64,000 bases of DNA from Pycnococcus provasolii (lineage: Eukaryota; Chlorophyta; Pseudoscourfieldiophyceae; Pseudoscourfieldiales; Pycnococcaceae), in the NCBI GenBank assembly GCA_938743325.2, contig OW568869.1, positions 372,001 to 436,000 of the forward strand. Reading direction: 5' to 3'. The first letter of the stretch is position 1. Each line of letters opens with the position of its first letter. Shown piece by piece: positions 10,701 through 19,732 of the stretch. The position numbers and the translations under genes are program-made. A model generated the notes under the pieces. That model saw only the letters and a list, made by a program, of their open reading frames with translations, was not told the DNA's origin and did no database searches.

Positions 10701-11187
10701 AGATTCAACAACCATTGCGCCCAGGCTTTCTTCGGGTGCGCACCGTGGTTTCGGTGTGCGCACGCTTCCACGAGACACGTACGAGTCGCGCTGGCAACGC
10801 TTCGCTGCTCGCTGGGCGCGCTACTACCTGTTCGAGGATGGAGATGTCGAGACAGGGGAGCGTCGCAACGCCTCCGCCACCCTGAATCTCGAGCGCCTTC
10901 CCCTTCCCATGTGCGGCGACGTCGTGCTGATTGCACTAAAGCTTCTGCGCGAGCACTACCAGGCTATGGAACACGACGGCGCGGGCGAAGTGACATCACT
11001 ATCGATTTCATGCCGTGCCTCGTCCGCCGCGACTCGCGTGGAGGCGATTCTATCCTCGCTCGGTGTTGCGAGCACGGTACGCGTGCTTCGTTTCGAGTCG
11101 TCTAAGACGCACTTGGTTGAGGTGCTTGAGTCTCACGTGATGTCATGGGCGCGTCGTGGTCCACGTGCATCGCAGCAGCCGCGGTAG
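7777..11187 (+). CDS. Large helical, possibly PPR-like organelle protein
   Basis: 1136 residues from ATG 7777. The first about 60 residues are rich in Arg, Ser and hydrophobics with few acids, like a plastid or mitochondrial transit peptide. A Thr/Ser/Lys-rich linker follows (about 85-130). Most of the rest looks alpha-helical, with segments such as RHAAVIMAYAEAGDLVG and KTIAFYTQMLIAYGRDERGED that resemble helix pairs of pentatricopeptide or related repeats. An acidic low-complexity stretch lies at about residues 865-910. No complete, regularly spaced 35-residue series could be counted by eye. RNA-binding organelle expression factor is the best guess; function is not established. Confidence 0.4.
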   Translation: MLSRMWLRQQPRSRPPASSLSHSGRRPQRFGLARPSPLLLPLRQRRIVLVVACTSSALGSHKDTDDNGQPPPPPPKLEEVELPTQEKSESDAAATTTTTSSSTSSSPQKTITKKKVVKKKKPVPTRQEYTDTNVAQLDRLLREYKRNRNNRTTGTAVAELVANIATELTNENLTERDNLKNMANELATFLRRNAKEVPSSNWAACAQAMARTFPRERASRTCLITRRMFKGIRRYSDVPHLRAYVSDVGERHAAVIMAYAEAGDLVGSTGYYMLLRRRDDRRRGSSVESTNVMLPDPACTLEVCTSYMLAMSTCQRPRQASAAFDVASAITAHKSEDLWLRRWHQLPRRSKAQALRSMPKDLGGVGAVDVDAVWDALGIGTSSYDAALYATSRYRAYFFDCKAIHTRFERAIDAGGSDAKKLCRKAYHFRGSACYVLACCRTGRPSSGHVALRSMIARAFDSGWKLPQRHRDSTIRRKESKLLSYAVVVALHVEILRACSAKPLIEFRGDHRRAVMLFERTWDDLAKHVSATADKNASARQAQRSRDAPALPIDAYVARIDFYGRRLRNLPLALRTVVDLVPSASTTLLRDIDVPPTTPDRRKMERMPAPNDRVFAAIYRAIAAEASGTKAHDNAAREQLRTLRDRLRAVQSAVANVPPSVHTLDALVACARELDVGIRSGDASTAWRAFDREWSIISASITGGLPSSTCLALASVAARAGDSYHADLVWMDAARAHGARNSKAEDSSQGALNIVRFDKDMKTIAFYTQMLIAYGRDERGEDVRTLYRDVFDVFRDANVRFLLDALNEQGVGVMCESRDEAASVRTDTFDDAVHEDGVDRRVWSNAYASYHDLDSKDGNIDDASGGGDNGSFDDDDEIDVDVDASYDSDSWSERSRNFYEMEMEDDGSEFKKPEPPRRPRTPRFASAPRRQLAIVSIALLHAYADALASTTGAYGEAAAVHAAVLYAVGSTRASEDSTTIAPRLSSGAHRGFGVRTLPRDTYESRWQRFAARWARYYLFEDGDVETGERRNASATLNLERLPLPMCGDVVLIALKLLREHYQAMEHDGAGEVTSLSISCRASSAATRVEAILSSLGVASTVRVLRFESSKTHLVEVLESHVMSWARRGPRASQQPR

Positions 11188-11336
11188 AGTGGCACTTAAA
11201 TAAAGTCGAATCGTTTTGTTTTCGTTGTAACCTAAGTTAAAACTGTAGTGGCAAGACTATCATTACACATCTTACAAGTCAACGCGACTGTAGTCACGTG
11301 CGCGAATGAACGAGCGAACGAGCGAACGAGCGAGCT

Positions 11337-11549
11337 TTAGTCTAAGTTTTTGAGGATTTCTTGAGGATTAACTGCGCCTGCGTGTAAGTCAATGGATGGT
11401 GTCGTTTGTATGAACGTTTGGGCACCTGCCCCTGCGCGCATGCACGGCGGCGAGTGGCAGTAGAGGCAGTTGTCGTTTCTATTCTTCTTGCGTGCTCCAC
11501 AGCTCCAGCAGGTAAGCGAAGGCGGGCCTATGAAGCACAGCTCGCACAT
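11337..11549 (-). CDS. Small Cys-rich, zinc-ribbon-like protein
   Basis: 70 residues from the first ATG (11549); the frame is open a further 13 codons to a GTG. Three CxxC pairs (CELC, CWSC, CLYC) and a further Cys lie within the first 36 residues, enough to coordinate zinc. The tail is polar. Codon use fits neighbouring genes moderately. It converges on the large helical gene (149 bp apart). I do not recognise the family. It could also be the last exon of a longer gene or a chance frame. Confidence 0.45.
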   Translation of the reverse strand: MCELCFIGPPSLTCWSCGARKKNRNDNCLYCHSPPCMRAGAGAQTFIQTTPSIDLHAGAVNPQEILKNLD

Positions 11550-11967
11550 GGTATGGTATGATACACCAGGTTGAAGTGAAGCTAGCACAACGAGGAGTGA
11601 CGGCTGGACCAGCGACGCGGTGTCGAGTGCGACGGCGAGTGGGTGGCGATGCCGGCGAGCACAGGATGGGGTCTTATTAAGAGCACTCAGTGAGTAGGGC
11701 GGCGAAACGTTCAGAAAATTTGTCAGGTGTCTTCTTGGGGATGCGTCTTTGAACTATAAAGCGTTTGCGACGGAGAGAGTTGGGGATTGCACTTTGCAAT
11801 TACATTCGGGGTTTGAGGAAACAGCCTGCTTTGCGTCCCTGCTTCGTTTGTGCTTCCCGCCCGTCTAAAGTTCTGTCATTTTCCCTTCACCAACAGAGAA
11901 AGAAACCAACCTCGTGCTTGATTTCTATGGCTTCTCAACAACTTGACTTCCTTTTCTCCCATTTTTG
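11550..11967. other. Divergent promoter region
   Basis: 418 bp between the small Cys-rich gene and the beta-propeller-like gene. No RNA gene or repeat was recognised. The octamer GAACGAGC repeat lies just outside, at about 11310-11336, in the 3' region of the small gene. Confidence 0.4.
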
Positions 11968-14325
11968 ATGTTAAACCCGTCGTGCTCTGAGGTATCTCCG
12001 TCGCGCTCTCTGGTGCTCGCGGCGTCGTCGCGATACGAGTGGGCGTCTTTATTTCGCGATGTATTTGACACTGCTCTTGATCTGAGTGCGGCCACGCAAG
12101 CATACGATGCCCTCGCTTTAAAACTCGCTCAAAAACGTGATGCATTTCGCTTGGCGCGACGCAGGTCCCTGCTGGAGTCAATCACAACAACACACCCCAG
12201 CGAACAACGAACTTCTCTCTCAGACGACATGGTCGTCGACAACGTCCAGCACCGTCTTACAGCGCAAGATACACAAACGCCGCAGCGTGCGGAACGACCG
12301 CCAGATGAAGACGACGAGGTGCTCGCGGTTGTTCCAGACACACCGACGGACGACATTGAAGACTCCCCATCCTTACCAAATGTGCGGGCGAGAGGAGGGG
12401 GCATGTGGACGAGCTGGGCGGCGTCGCACGAGGTGCGCGTCGCCGACGACAGCCAGGCGCTGGAAGCAGCCTTGGAAAGCCAGTTTCGACGTGTGGATTT
12501 GCCACCACCGCCGCGAGCTACGGCGCCACCGCAGCAGCGCCGTCTCTCAACCATCGCAGAATCGCCAAGCATACCGTCGTCGTCGCCAATGCCATCGCTG
12601 CCACCACCGCCAGACGCTGCGGAGGATGACATCGTCGTGCTGTCACCAAACTCGACGGACAACGTGCCTCTGCCGCCGCTCGCACGCCTGTCAGAAATCA
12701 CAACGCCAGGTGCTCATGGATGCCGAGCACCCTCGTCAATCTGCGAGCCAGAGAGCCACGTGAGAATGTCGTCGGCAGGTGAGCAAGCGCCCGCGATGCC
12801 TTTGCAAGCACCAGCTCAGCAAACACCGCCAGCATCATCACCACCACCACCACCACCATCCGACACATATCCATCCATTTCAAATCTATCGGGCGTAAAA
12901 CCGAGCGCGCGATTCGATGCATCCGCACGCGTTTTGAGCCTTGCATGCTTCGCGACGCCTGATGGAACGGGACTCGCCCTAGTCGTTCGCAAGGGTGACG
13001 GCAGTGGAGGCGATGCGCACGAGCTACGCATTTATCATGTGCCCCGCGGCGGGTCAGCTGGAGACCAAACGTGTTGTGCGCTGCCATACAAGCTTGCGCA
13101 CTCGGATGGCACTGTGCACAATGGGCTGAGCGTGATTTTCCAGAACGCGGAGCGTGGAAGATGGCCACACTTGGCGGTCCTCGGCGCGCCCTCAGAGTCA
13201 TCACCCGCAAACGATAGCACAAGCAGCGGCGTTTGGCGCATGCGCACTGGCGGGGTTCGTGCTCGAGGTGCCGCGGCATGCTTCGTGGTGTCCTTAGAAA
13301 ACGCTGTGCTGGGTAAGCTGCCGACGGTGGAGAGCGTCATGTACGTTCCTGCGAGTGGCGATGCATCGGCACGTGCCACGGGCGGCGCCGCGCAGGCAAC
13401 GCTTCGCAACAACTTCTTCAGCGCAGCTGGATCCTCGCGAGCCCTAGCGCCGTGGGCGCCGCGCATGCGATGCGTACTGAGCGTCGCCTCGCCCGCGGGA
13501 TTCCGCGGTTGTGTGCTCATTGGAAATTCAGTCGGCGATGTCCTTCGCTGGGACGAGTCATCGCCATCGCCATCAGCCACCGCATCGTTCGACGTTGCAT
13601 CCACGCAGTTGCCAAGGGCAAAATCACTTGGCACGTCGAGCGGCGGTCTTGACTTACGCAGCCTCTCCGTGGTGCCTCGCACTGGCACACAGGGCGACAC
13701 ATCTTCGTCTTGCCTGCTACTTGGTTCGAGCGAGGTTTCTGGCGTGTGCTGCTGGCGCATTTATTTCGGGCGGCAAGGAGCGCGATGTTCGGACGAATTC
13801 CTCTGGACTGCTGGGGCGGCGTACCACACGCTTCGGTGCGTGCAGCCTCTGGCCGCAGCGTGGGGGTCCCACCACGCGAATATGCGACTCGCCTTCGTGG
13901 CAAGCTTTGCCCCGTCGAACATGCGTGCGAGCAGCCAGCGTGGCATTCCGCTGGCCGCAGGCTTAGGCGTTGCGGATGCCAGATCGAAGACGATTCGCGC
14001 GGCTGACCTGACTGGTTCGCCGGCATCCTGCCGCGTGCTTCGCTTGACGAGTGTGGGCAACCACGCTCTCATGGCAAGTCTTGAGCCGTGGAAGTCAGGC
14101 GACGAGAGGGCGGCGGCACACGTCGCGTTTCGCAGAGGCGGAACCGGCGCGGTGACGCAACACTTGGCAGTGCCTGCAACGAGCCACGAAACGAATGACT
14201 ACGGTGGTGAGGCGTGCCTGAGTGCTTGCTTAGACGAGAAGAACCGTGTGCACTGCGCAGTTTGTCGCAGCGACGGCCTTGTTTACCTCTACGGAGAGGT
14301 TGCGCAGAAGCACGACAACTTGTAA
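11968..14325 (+). CDS. Beta-propeller-like protein, unknown function
   Basis: 785 residues from ATG 11968; a TTG codon precedes it. The N-terminal about 70 residues are helical (LALKLAQKRDAFRLARRRSL). Residues about 75-300 are disordered, rich in Pro, Ser and acids with polyproline runs. The C-terminal about 480 residues look like a WD40-type propeller: repeated beta-strand blocks such as LSLACFATPDGTGLALVV, CVLIGNSVGDVLRWD, CLLLGSSEVSGVCCW and VHCAVCRSDGLVYLYGEV. A short N-terminal helix, a disordered middle and a C-terminal propeller is the layout of PALB2, but no diagnostic residue was found, so this is only a suggestion. Confidence 0.5.
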   Translation: MLNPSCSEVSPSRSLVLAASSRYEWASLFRDVFDTALDLSAATQAYDALALKLAQKRDAFRLARRRSLLESITTTHPSEQRTSLSDDMVVDNVQHRLTAQDTQTPQRAERPPDEDDEVLAVVPDTPTDDIEDSPSLPNVRARGGGMWTSWAASHEVRVADDSQALEAALESQFRRVDLPPPPRATAPPQQRRLSTIAESPSIPSSSPMPSLPPPPDAAEDDIVVLSPNSTDNVPLPPLARLSEITTPGAHGCRAPSSICEPESHVRMSSAGEQAPAMPLQAPAQQTPPASSPPPPPPSDTYPSISNLSGVKPSARFDASARVLSLACFATPDGTGLALVVRKGDGSGGDAHELRIYHVPRGGSAGDQTCCALPYKLAHSDGTVHNGLSVIFQNAERGRWPHLAVLGAPSESSPANDSTSSGVWRMRTGGVRARGAAACFVVSLENAVLGKLPTVESVMYVPASGDASARATGGAAQATLRNNFFSAAGSSRALAPWAPRMRCVLSVASPAGFRGCVLIGNSVGDVLRWDESSPSPSATASFDVASTQLPRAKSLGTSSGGLDLRSLSVVPRTGTQGDTSSSCLLLGSSEVSGVCCWRIYFGRQGARCSDEFLWTAGAAYHTLRCVQPLAAAWGSHHANMRLAFVASFAPSNMRASSQRGIPLAAGLGVADARSKTIRAADLTGSPASCRVLRLTSVGNHALMASLEPWKSGDERAAAHVAFRRGGTGAVTQHLAVPATSHETNDYGGEACLSACLDEKNRVHCAVCRSDGLVYLYGEVAQKHDNL

Positions 14326-14419
14326 TAGTGTGTGATACTGTAGTGTCGACTTTCAAACCAAATCGAGATTATAATCCTTTCTTATTTGTTTTTATTACAC
14401 GCAGCAAACAGGTAGACGT

Positions 14420-15059
14420 TTACTTGGTAAGCTCTTCCCACGTGTCGAATCGTCCAGGATATCCCATCGGAACGTCAATTATGTTGACAACCCCAGCTTG
14501 CGGCTTCACTCCGTACTTTTTCTGCCACGGTGTGTCGAGTCGCCACGAGCCCCACGTCGTGAGAGGTTGCTGAATCTGTTCGTGACTGTGTATTAGATTT
14601 AGTTTGTGAGAGTGCGGTGTGGATGTTAGCGTTTGTTTTTTTTTCAATAGGAAAGAGAGAACGCAGAGATTGTTGTGCACGTCGCCATGGTCCCATACGT
14701 TTTTCGCGCCGCGCCTAACTACTGCATATATGCCAACTCCGACGACGTATTTGCGAGCCCTTAAGTGAACCTTACGTGCACCTCAAAGTGGACCTTCCCT
14801 TTCTCTTTTCTCTCTTCTCTGTTCCTAATAATTACGGGTACCACCTAAGAAAATATATATAAAAAAAAAACATCCCAAACCCAAACCCAAACCAAACCAG
14901 GCCAAATCAATCACCAGCAAAAAACCAACATAGCACATACATTTCCTTTCCTTTCGCCTGTAGTCGCTTGGTTCGTTCGACGAAGTCTTTGTCCGCGACG
15001 TCGTGCGAGACGAACTGGCGGCTTATGGTCTCGCGCAGAAACTCAACGATGAAGCTCAT
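14420..15059 (-). CDS. Three-exon small protein, unknown function
   Basis: Reconstructed from splice signals. Exon 1 is 14941-15059 (ATG at 15059), ending at GTATGT. Exon 2 is 14681-14759, after the acceptor CTTAAG. Exon 3 is 14420-14569, after ATTCAG. The first junction is forced: the upstream AG choices tested run into stops, while this one gives an uninterrupted frame. The second intron (donor GTGCAC) is less certain, because the frame is also open through it. The product is about 115 residues: a helical start (FIVEFLRETISRQF), a hydrophobic stretch (YVVGVGIYAVV) that could be one membrane helix, then a Trp-rich tail (TTWGSWRLDTPWQKKYG) ending in EELTK. One helix plus a Trp-rich tail is reminiscent of small mitochondrial complex subunits. 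Not identified. Confidence 0.6.
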
Positions 15060-15311
15060 GACGAACGGCGAGAAGAATGAAACCCTCGAGAGGAGAGAGG
15101 AGAGGAGAGACCACAGAGGGCCGACCGCACCGCACCCGGGCAGCCGGGGAAGAAAAGAGCGAGAGAAAGAGACCAAGAGAAAGAGACAGAGACGGCTTTA
15201 TCCCACGCTGTTTTTAATCGGGGTTCGGGTTCTGGATAGTGCTTGGCGTGGGCGGTGGGTTCTGGAGGCGCTGTCACCCACTCACCCTTGTTTTTCCCTT
15301 TTGGATTCGTC

Positions 15312-16379
15312 ATGCTCGTTGCGCGTGCAGGTGCGACGCCCTCAGCGTTAAAAGGCGGCGCTTTTCGTCACGCGAGAAACGTCACACCAAGCGCACTGAC
15401 GTCGTCGCAACAAGCTCGGGCTGACTCAAATGCGTTCGACTTCAGTGACGCCACATGGCACCCTTGGAACATTCAAGCTACCTTAACGGAGCGTTCCAGA
15501 AACCCCGACGTGTCGCCGTGGACGGTTCCAAGACAGCTCGTAACACGAGGACGGCCGAACGACAGGAGAAGAAGGAGCAGTCGAGGTCCCCTCACGTCGC
15601 GAGATCGTGCGATGTTCGCGTCACAAACCATGCACGACGCTGTGGCGCGCTCGTTGATTGAGCTTGAGTGCGTGCCACGCAAGGAGTTCCACGAGTCGTG
15701 GTCGGTGGTCAGCCGTGCGCTCGACGCGTCATGCCCGAGTTCCATTTTGAACGGAAGATGTGCCGTGGACGTGTGCGGTGGACACGGCCTCGTTGGCCAG
15801 CTCGCCGTTCTCTTGGGCGGTGCACGGAGCGCTCTCTGCGTGGACGTGAGGGTCCCAAAGTACGGTCAAATGATTCACGCACACCTCGCGAACGATTTCC
15901 CACAGCTTGCAGGACGTGTTCGCTTGCACGGGGAGAAGCTTGAGACGTTATCAAGTCACCCGCACGCCGTCCTATTCGGTGTGCACGCTTGCGGGCCCTT
16001 GACAGACCTAATCATCGACCTTGCTTTATCGTGGCGCGCCCCTGTCGTGTTGGTTCCTTGCTGCCACGACAAGAGGCAGTGCGACGGCGGCAACTTGGTG
16101 AACACGCTAGGTGGTCCTCTCGCTGTTGACGTCACGCGCGTCCGGCGACTGCTCGACGCTCACTACGGCGTGCAGTTGAGTGAGCTGGACAGCGACATAA
16201 CCGCACAGAACCGCGTCATCGTCGCCTGGCCTCGCGAACATGACAACGCTCGACAGGCACAGGAGGATCAGAAAGAAAGTGCTTCAGACGCCGTCAAGGA
16301 TGAAGATCAAGGTTGCGTGGGCGCTGCGTTGAAAAACGCACCCTCAAGGTTGCCTGCTTTGTCTTGGAGCCGACTTTGA
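15312..16379 (+). CDS. SAM-dependent methyltransferase, plastid-type leader
   Basis: 355 residues from ATG 15312; earlier in-frame starts are only TTG. Residues 1-40 are Ala/Arg/Ser-rich and resemble a transit peptide. A class I methyltransferase core starts with motif I (AVDVCGGHGLVGQLA, about residue 149), then a strand with CVDVR, and later LFGVHACGPLTDLIIDLA and VVLVPCCHDKRQ. The HACGxLTD plus VPCCHxK pair is seen in a family of putative RNA or small-molecule methyltransferases (the Methyltransf_32 / GSTCD-like group). The substrate is not readable. The last about 50 residues are polar and probably disordered. Confidence 0.65.
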   Translation: MLVARAGATPSALKGGAFRHARNVTPSALTSSQQARADSNAFDFSDATWHPWNIQATLTERSRNPDVSPWTVPRQLVTRGRPNDRRRRSSRGPLTSRDRAMFASQTMHDAVARSLIELECVPRKEFHESWSVVSRALDASCPSSILNGRCAVDVCGGHGLVGQLAVLLGGARSALCVDVRVPKYGQMIHAHLANDFPQLAGRVRLHGEKLETLSSHPHAVLFGVHACGPLTDLIIDLALSWRAPVVLVPCCHDKRQCDGGNLVNTLGGPLAVDVTRVRRLLDAHYGVQLSELDSDITAQNRVIVAWPREHDNARQAQEDQKESASDAVKDEDQGCVGAALKNAPSRLPALSWSRL

Positions 16380-16423
16380 AGGCAGTTGTACAAATACCTC
16401 ACCCGTCCGCCATGACATCGTGT

Positions 16424-16463
16424 AAACCCCTAACACCAACCCCTAATCCCTAATCCTAACCCC
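16424..16463 (+). promoter_or_regulatory. Degenerate CCCTAA cluster upstream of PCNA
   Basis: AAACCCCTAACACC followed by CCCCTAATCCCTAATCC, about 190-225 bp upstream of the PCNA start. Plant PCNA and ribosomal-protein promoters carry telo-boxes (AAACCCTAA). The first word here differs from that consensus by one extra C. Function is inferred. Confidence 0.5.
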
Positions 16464-16533
16464 GAACGAAAAAGGTCCTGTCCTTTCGAGTTGAATTTTT
16501 TCTTCTGTTTTCGCGCCCCAAATAAAGGTTTAA

Positions 16534-17597
<1,064 letters not shown>

Positions 17598-17632
17598 GGC
17601 TTATGTAGCGGGATGCCTCAGATACATACCTA

Positions 17633-17707
17633 AGATAACTCATTCAGTAATTGAACTTGAGTCACTTTGTCCAACGTGCGTCCGTCCACACCATTCGCAT
17701 TTTCGCC
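17633..17707 (+). repeat. Shared 3'-flank element, copy 1 (PCNA)
   Basis: A roughly 75-bp segment beginning 36 bp after the PCNA stop that aligns without gaps to the segment just after the BBS7 stop (61133-61208). The words CTCATTCAGTAAT, GTCCAACG and CACACCATTC are shared in order and spacing. Identity is roughly three quarters by eye. Nature unknown. Confidence 0.6.
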
Positions 17708-17737
17708 ATTCTATGAGCAAAAGCATTCGTTGAACTA

Positions 17738-19324
17738 TTACAATCGTGCGGTATTCCCGCCATTCATGTCCGCCGGCTCGCTTGCAAGCCCCTTTCCACT
17801 TTGGATCGTCTGAATGATCTCGTCGATGGACATGCCGAGCCAATCGCTCCCGAAGTGGAATTTGTGTGCACGATTCGCCACAAACTGTAGCAGCTTCGGA
17901 GTCTCGCGATCGTCGCGACCCTTCTGAGACGTGTTCGGCTCTACCGAGTCGTAGTAGTGGTAAAGCGCATGGCCGCCGGTACCTCCGGCACCACCGTGCT
18001 TGTCCCATCCACGTCCGAAGCCGTAGATGGTCACCTTTTCGCACCGCTCGTCGGCAAGCACTAGGCCGTAGAAGCCGTTCGACGCCGCGCCATCACCCAT
18101 CGTGTCAAGCACGAACTGGTGAAAATCGCCATCAGTAACGAAAAGTCGCAGCGACGGATTTTTGCGCTTCAGCGCGACCACCGATACCATGCTTGGCTCC
18201 GTCGTCACGTGCTGAAGCACCACCTCGTCGTCAAATTCGCGGAATCCCATGTGCTGCGTGTTCGTGAGGCGCATCGTCGTTCGACTTCCCACGTGTCGCT
18301 CGAAGCCGCGCACTGGACCGCCGTTGAACCGAATGATAGCGTCGTGGCTGTCAATCTCCGCGCCAAGCTCGTTCGCAAGGAGGCTACCTCCATTTCCGAC
18401 CACCGCGCAGCTCGCAAACATCGGGAAGTTCTTGACGAAGTCCGTCTCCGGCAGGCTAGCAAGGAATCGCGGGTTCACGAGCCCTACGCGGTCCCAGCCA
18501 CGCCCACGAGGCTTCTCTCCCGTCGCGGCGCCGAGGTCGCAGCCGCGCGGCGGATTTGGGTCCAGGCACTGGATCTTATACTTCGCAACGCGCACAGGTG
18601 CGTTGCGCGCCAGCTTGCGGTACTTCTCGCGACTCATGACAAAGTCCCCGTTGAAACCACCGGCGTACATGCCGCTGTACCACCCACCTGACCCGGTGAC
18701 GGCAAACTCCTCGCCGACCCAACCGGCCTTAATACGCGCCTTGGCTGGATCTTCGATACGCCTCGTTGCCTGCTGACTGTCCGATCTGTACCACGTTCCA
18801 GCCCCTTGCCATGACGTCTTTTCCGTTGTGCGAGGCTCTACAGCAGCGGAATCTTGTATCGTTTGTCCATCACTAGCAGCAGAACCTTCGGGCAGGAAGA
18901 GGCCAGCTGCCGAGCTTGCGCCCACTCCTCTGCCACCGCCACCTTCCCCTAAATCTACACCGTCCTCGTCGCCTTGTCGTCTTGCTGACGCCGACGCTAT
19001 GGATGAGGCTATCTGCACGGACGACGACTGTCCGGACCACTCCGCGGCTGCTGACCACTGCACGACCGCAATTAAGGTGACGAGTGCGATGAGCAGGATG
19101 CACGTGGTCATGGCCAGGCACCACATGCACTTTGGCTGTGGCGCGACGGCAAGGAGGCCTTCTTTCTCCTCAACGGCGCGGATGGGTCGGCAGAGAAGTG
19201 GGAAGAGAAGGCGGGCGACTTCTGCAGGGTTTGGCCCTTTGCGTCCTACCACCTTCCCACCTCCAGAGGGCCGAGGGGGCCAGCAACGCACGCGTGTGGA
19301 CGTCTCCTTCGTGATGTCATGCAT
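17738..19324 (-). CDS. GT29 sialyltransferase-like glycosyltransferase
   Basis: 528 residues from the first ATG (19324); upstream in-frame sequence to a TTG is probably 5' UTR. A single hydrophobic anchor (WCLAMTTCILLIALVTLIAV) at about residues 68-90 makes it a type II Golgi-type protein. After a polar stem comes the large sialylmotif (CAVVGNGGSLLANELG, then IDSHDAIIRFNGGPVRGF and VGSRTTMRLTN; about 303-350). The small motif follows (SNGFYGLVLADERCEKVTIYGFG region, about 413-436), and an HYYD motif III at about 456. Green algae and plants keep GT29 proteins although sialic acid is not their usual glycan, so the donor may be a related keto-sugar such as Kdo or Dha. That substrate idea is inference. 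Confidence 0.85.
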   Translation of the reverse strand: MHDITKETSTRVRCWPPRPSGGGKVVGRKGPNPAEVARLLFPLLCRPIRAVEEKEGLLAVAPQPKCMWCLAMTTCILLIALVTLIAVVQWSAAAEWSGQSSSVQIASSIASASARRQGDEDGVDLGEGGGGRGVGASSAAGLFLPEGSAASDGQTIQDSAAVEPRTTEKTSWQGAGTWYRSDSQQATRRIEDPAKARIKAGWVGEEFAVTGSGGWYSGMYAGGFNGDFVMSREKYRKLARNAPVRVAKYKIQCLDPNPPRGCDLGAATGEKPRGRGWDRVGLVNPRFLASLPETDFVKNFPMFASCAVVGNGGSLLANELGAEIDSHDAIIRFNGGPVRGFERHVGSRTTMRLTNTQHMGFREFDDEVVLQHVTTEPSMVSVVALKRKNPSLRLFVTDGDFHQFVLDTMGDGAASNGFYGLVLADERCEKVTIYGFGRGWDKHGGAGGTGGHALYHYYDSVEPNTSQKGRDDRETPKLLQFVANRAHKFHFGSDWLGMSIDEIIQTIQSGKGLASEPADMNGGNTARL

Positions 19325-19732
19325 GCATGCACGTACGCCGCCTGTAAACCTCCATTTATGTACTGTATTGCTGGCCTGCTTCCGCCTTGGCAATCGCCCC
19401 CTTCCTTCCACGGGTACGGAGTACGGACTACGGAGTCTGTCTGTGTAGTCTGACGAGGAACCGGGAAGTCGGGAACGTGATCGCGTTTGATGATGGGATG
19501 ATGGGATGCGTGTGCTGCGTCCCCCCGGCTGCCCGGAGAGGAGAGGAGAGGAAAGAAAGCAAGCAAGCGCCAACAGCGAACAACGCGACTACGACGAGAG
19601 ACGGAGAGAGAAAGCTCGGCGGCGACAAGCAACCCTAGGCAGGGGGAGGGGAGGGCGGAAGGCTGGGCAAGCTGGCCTCCTCCAACGTCGCTCGCTCCGG
19701 CACACCTGTACATAGTACCTGAGAGAGACGAC
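19325..19732. other. Divergent promoter region
   Basis: 408 bp between the GT29 gene and the C2-LysM gene. A GAGAGGAGAGGAGAG purine run lies at about 19535-19555. No extra gene is supported. Confidence 0.5.
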
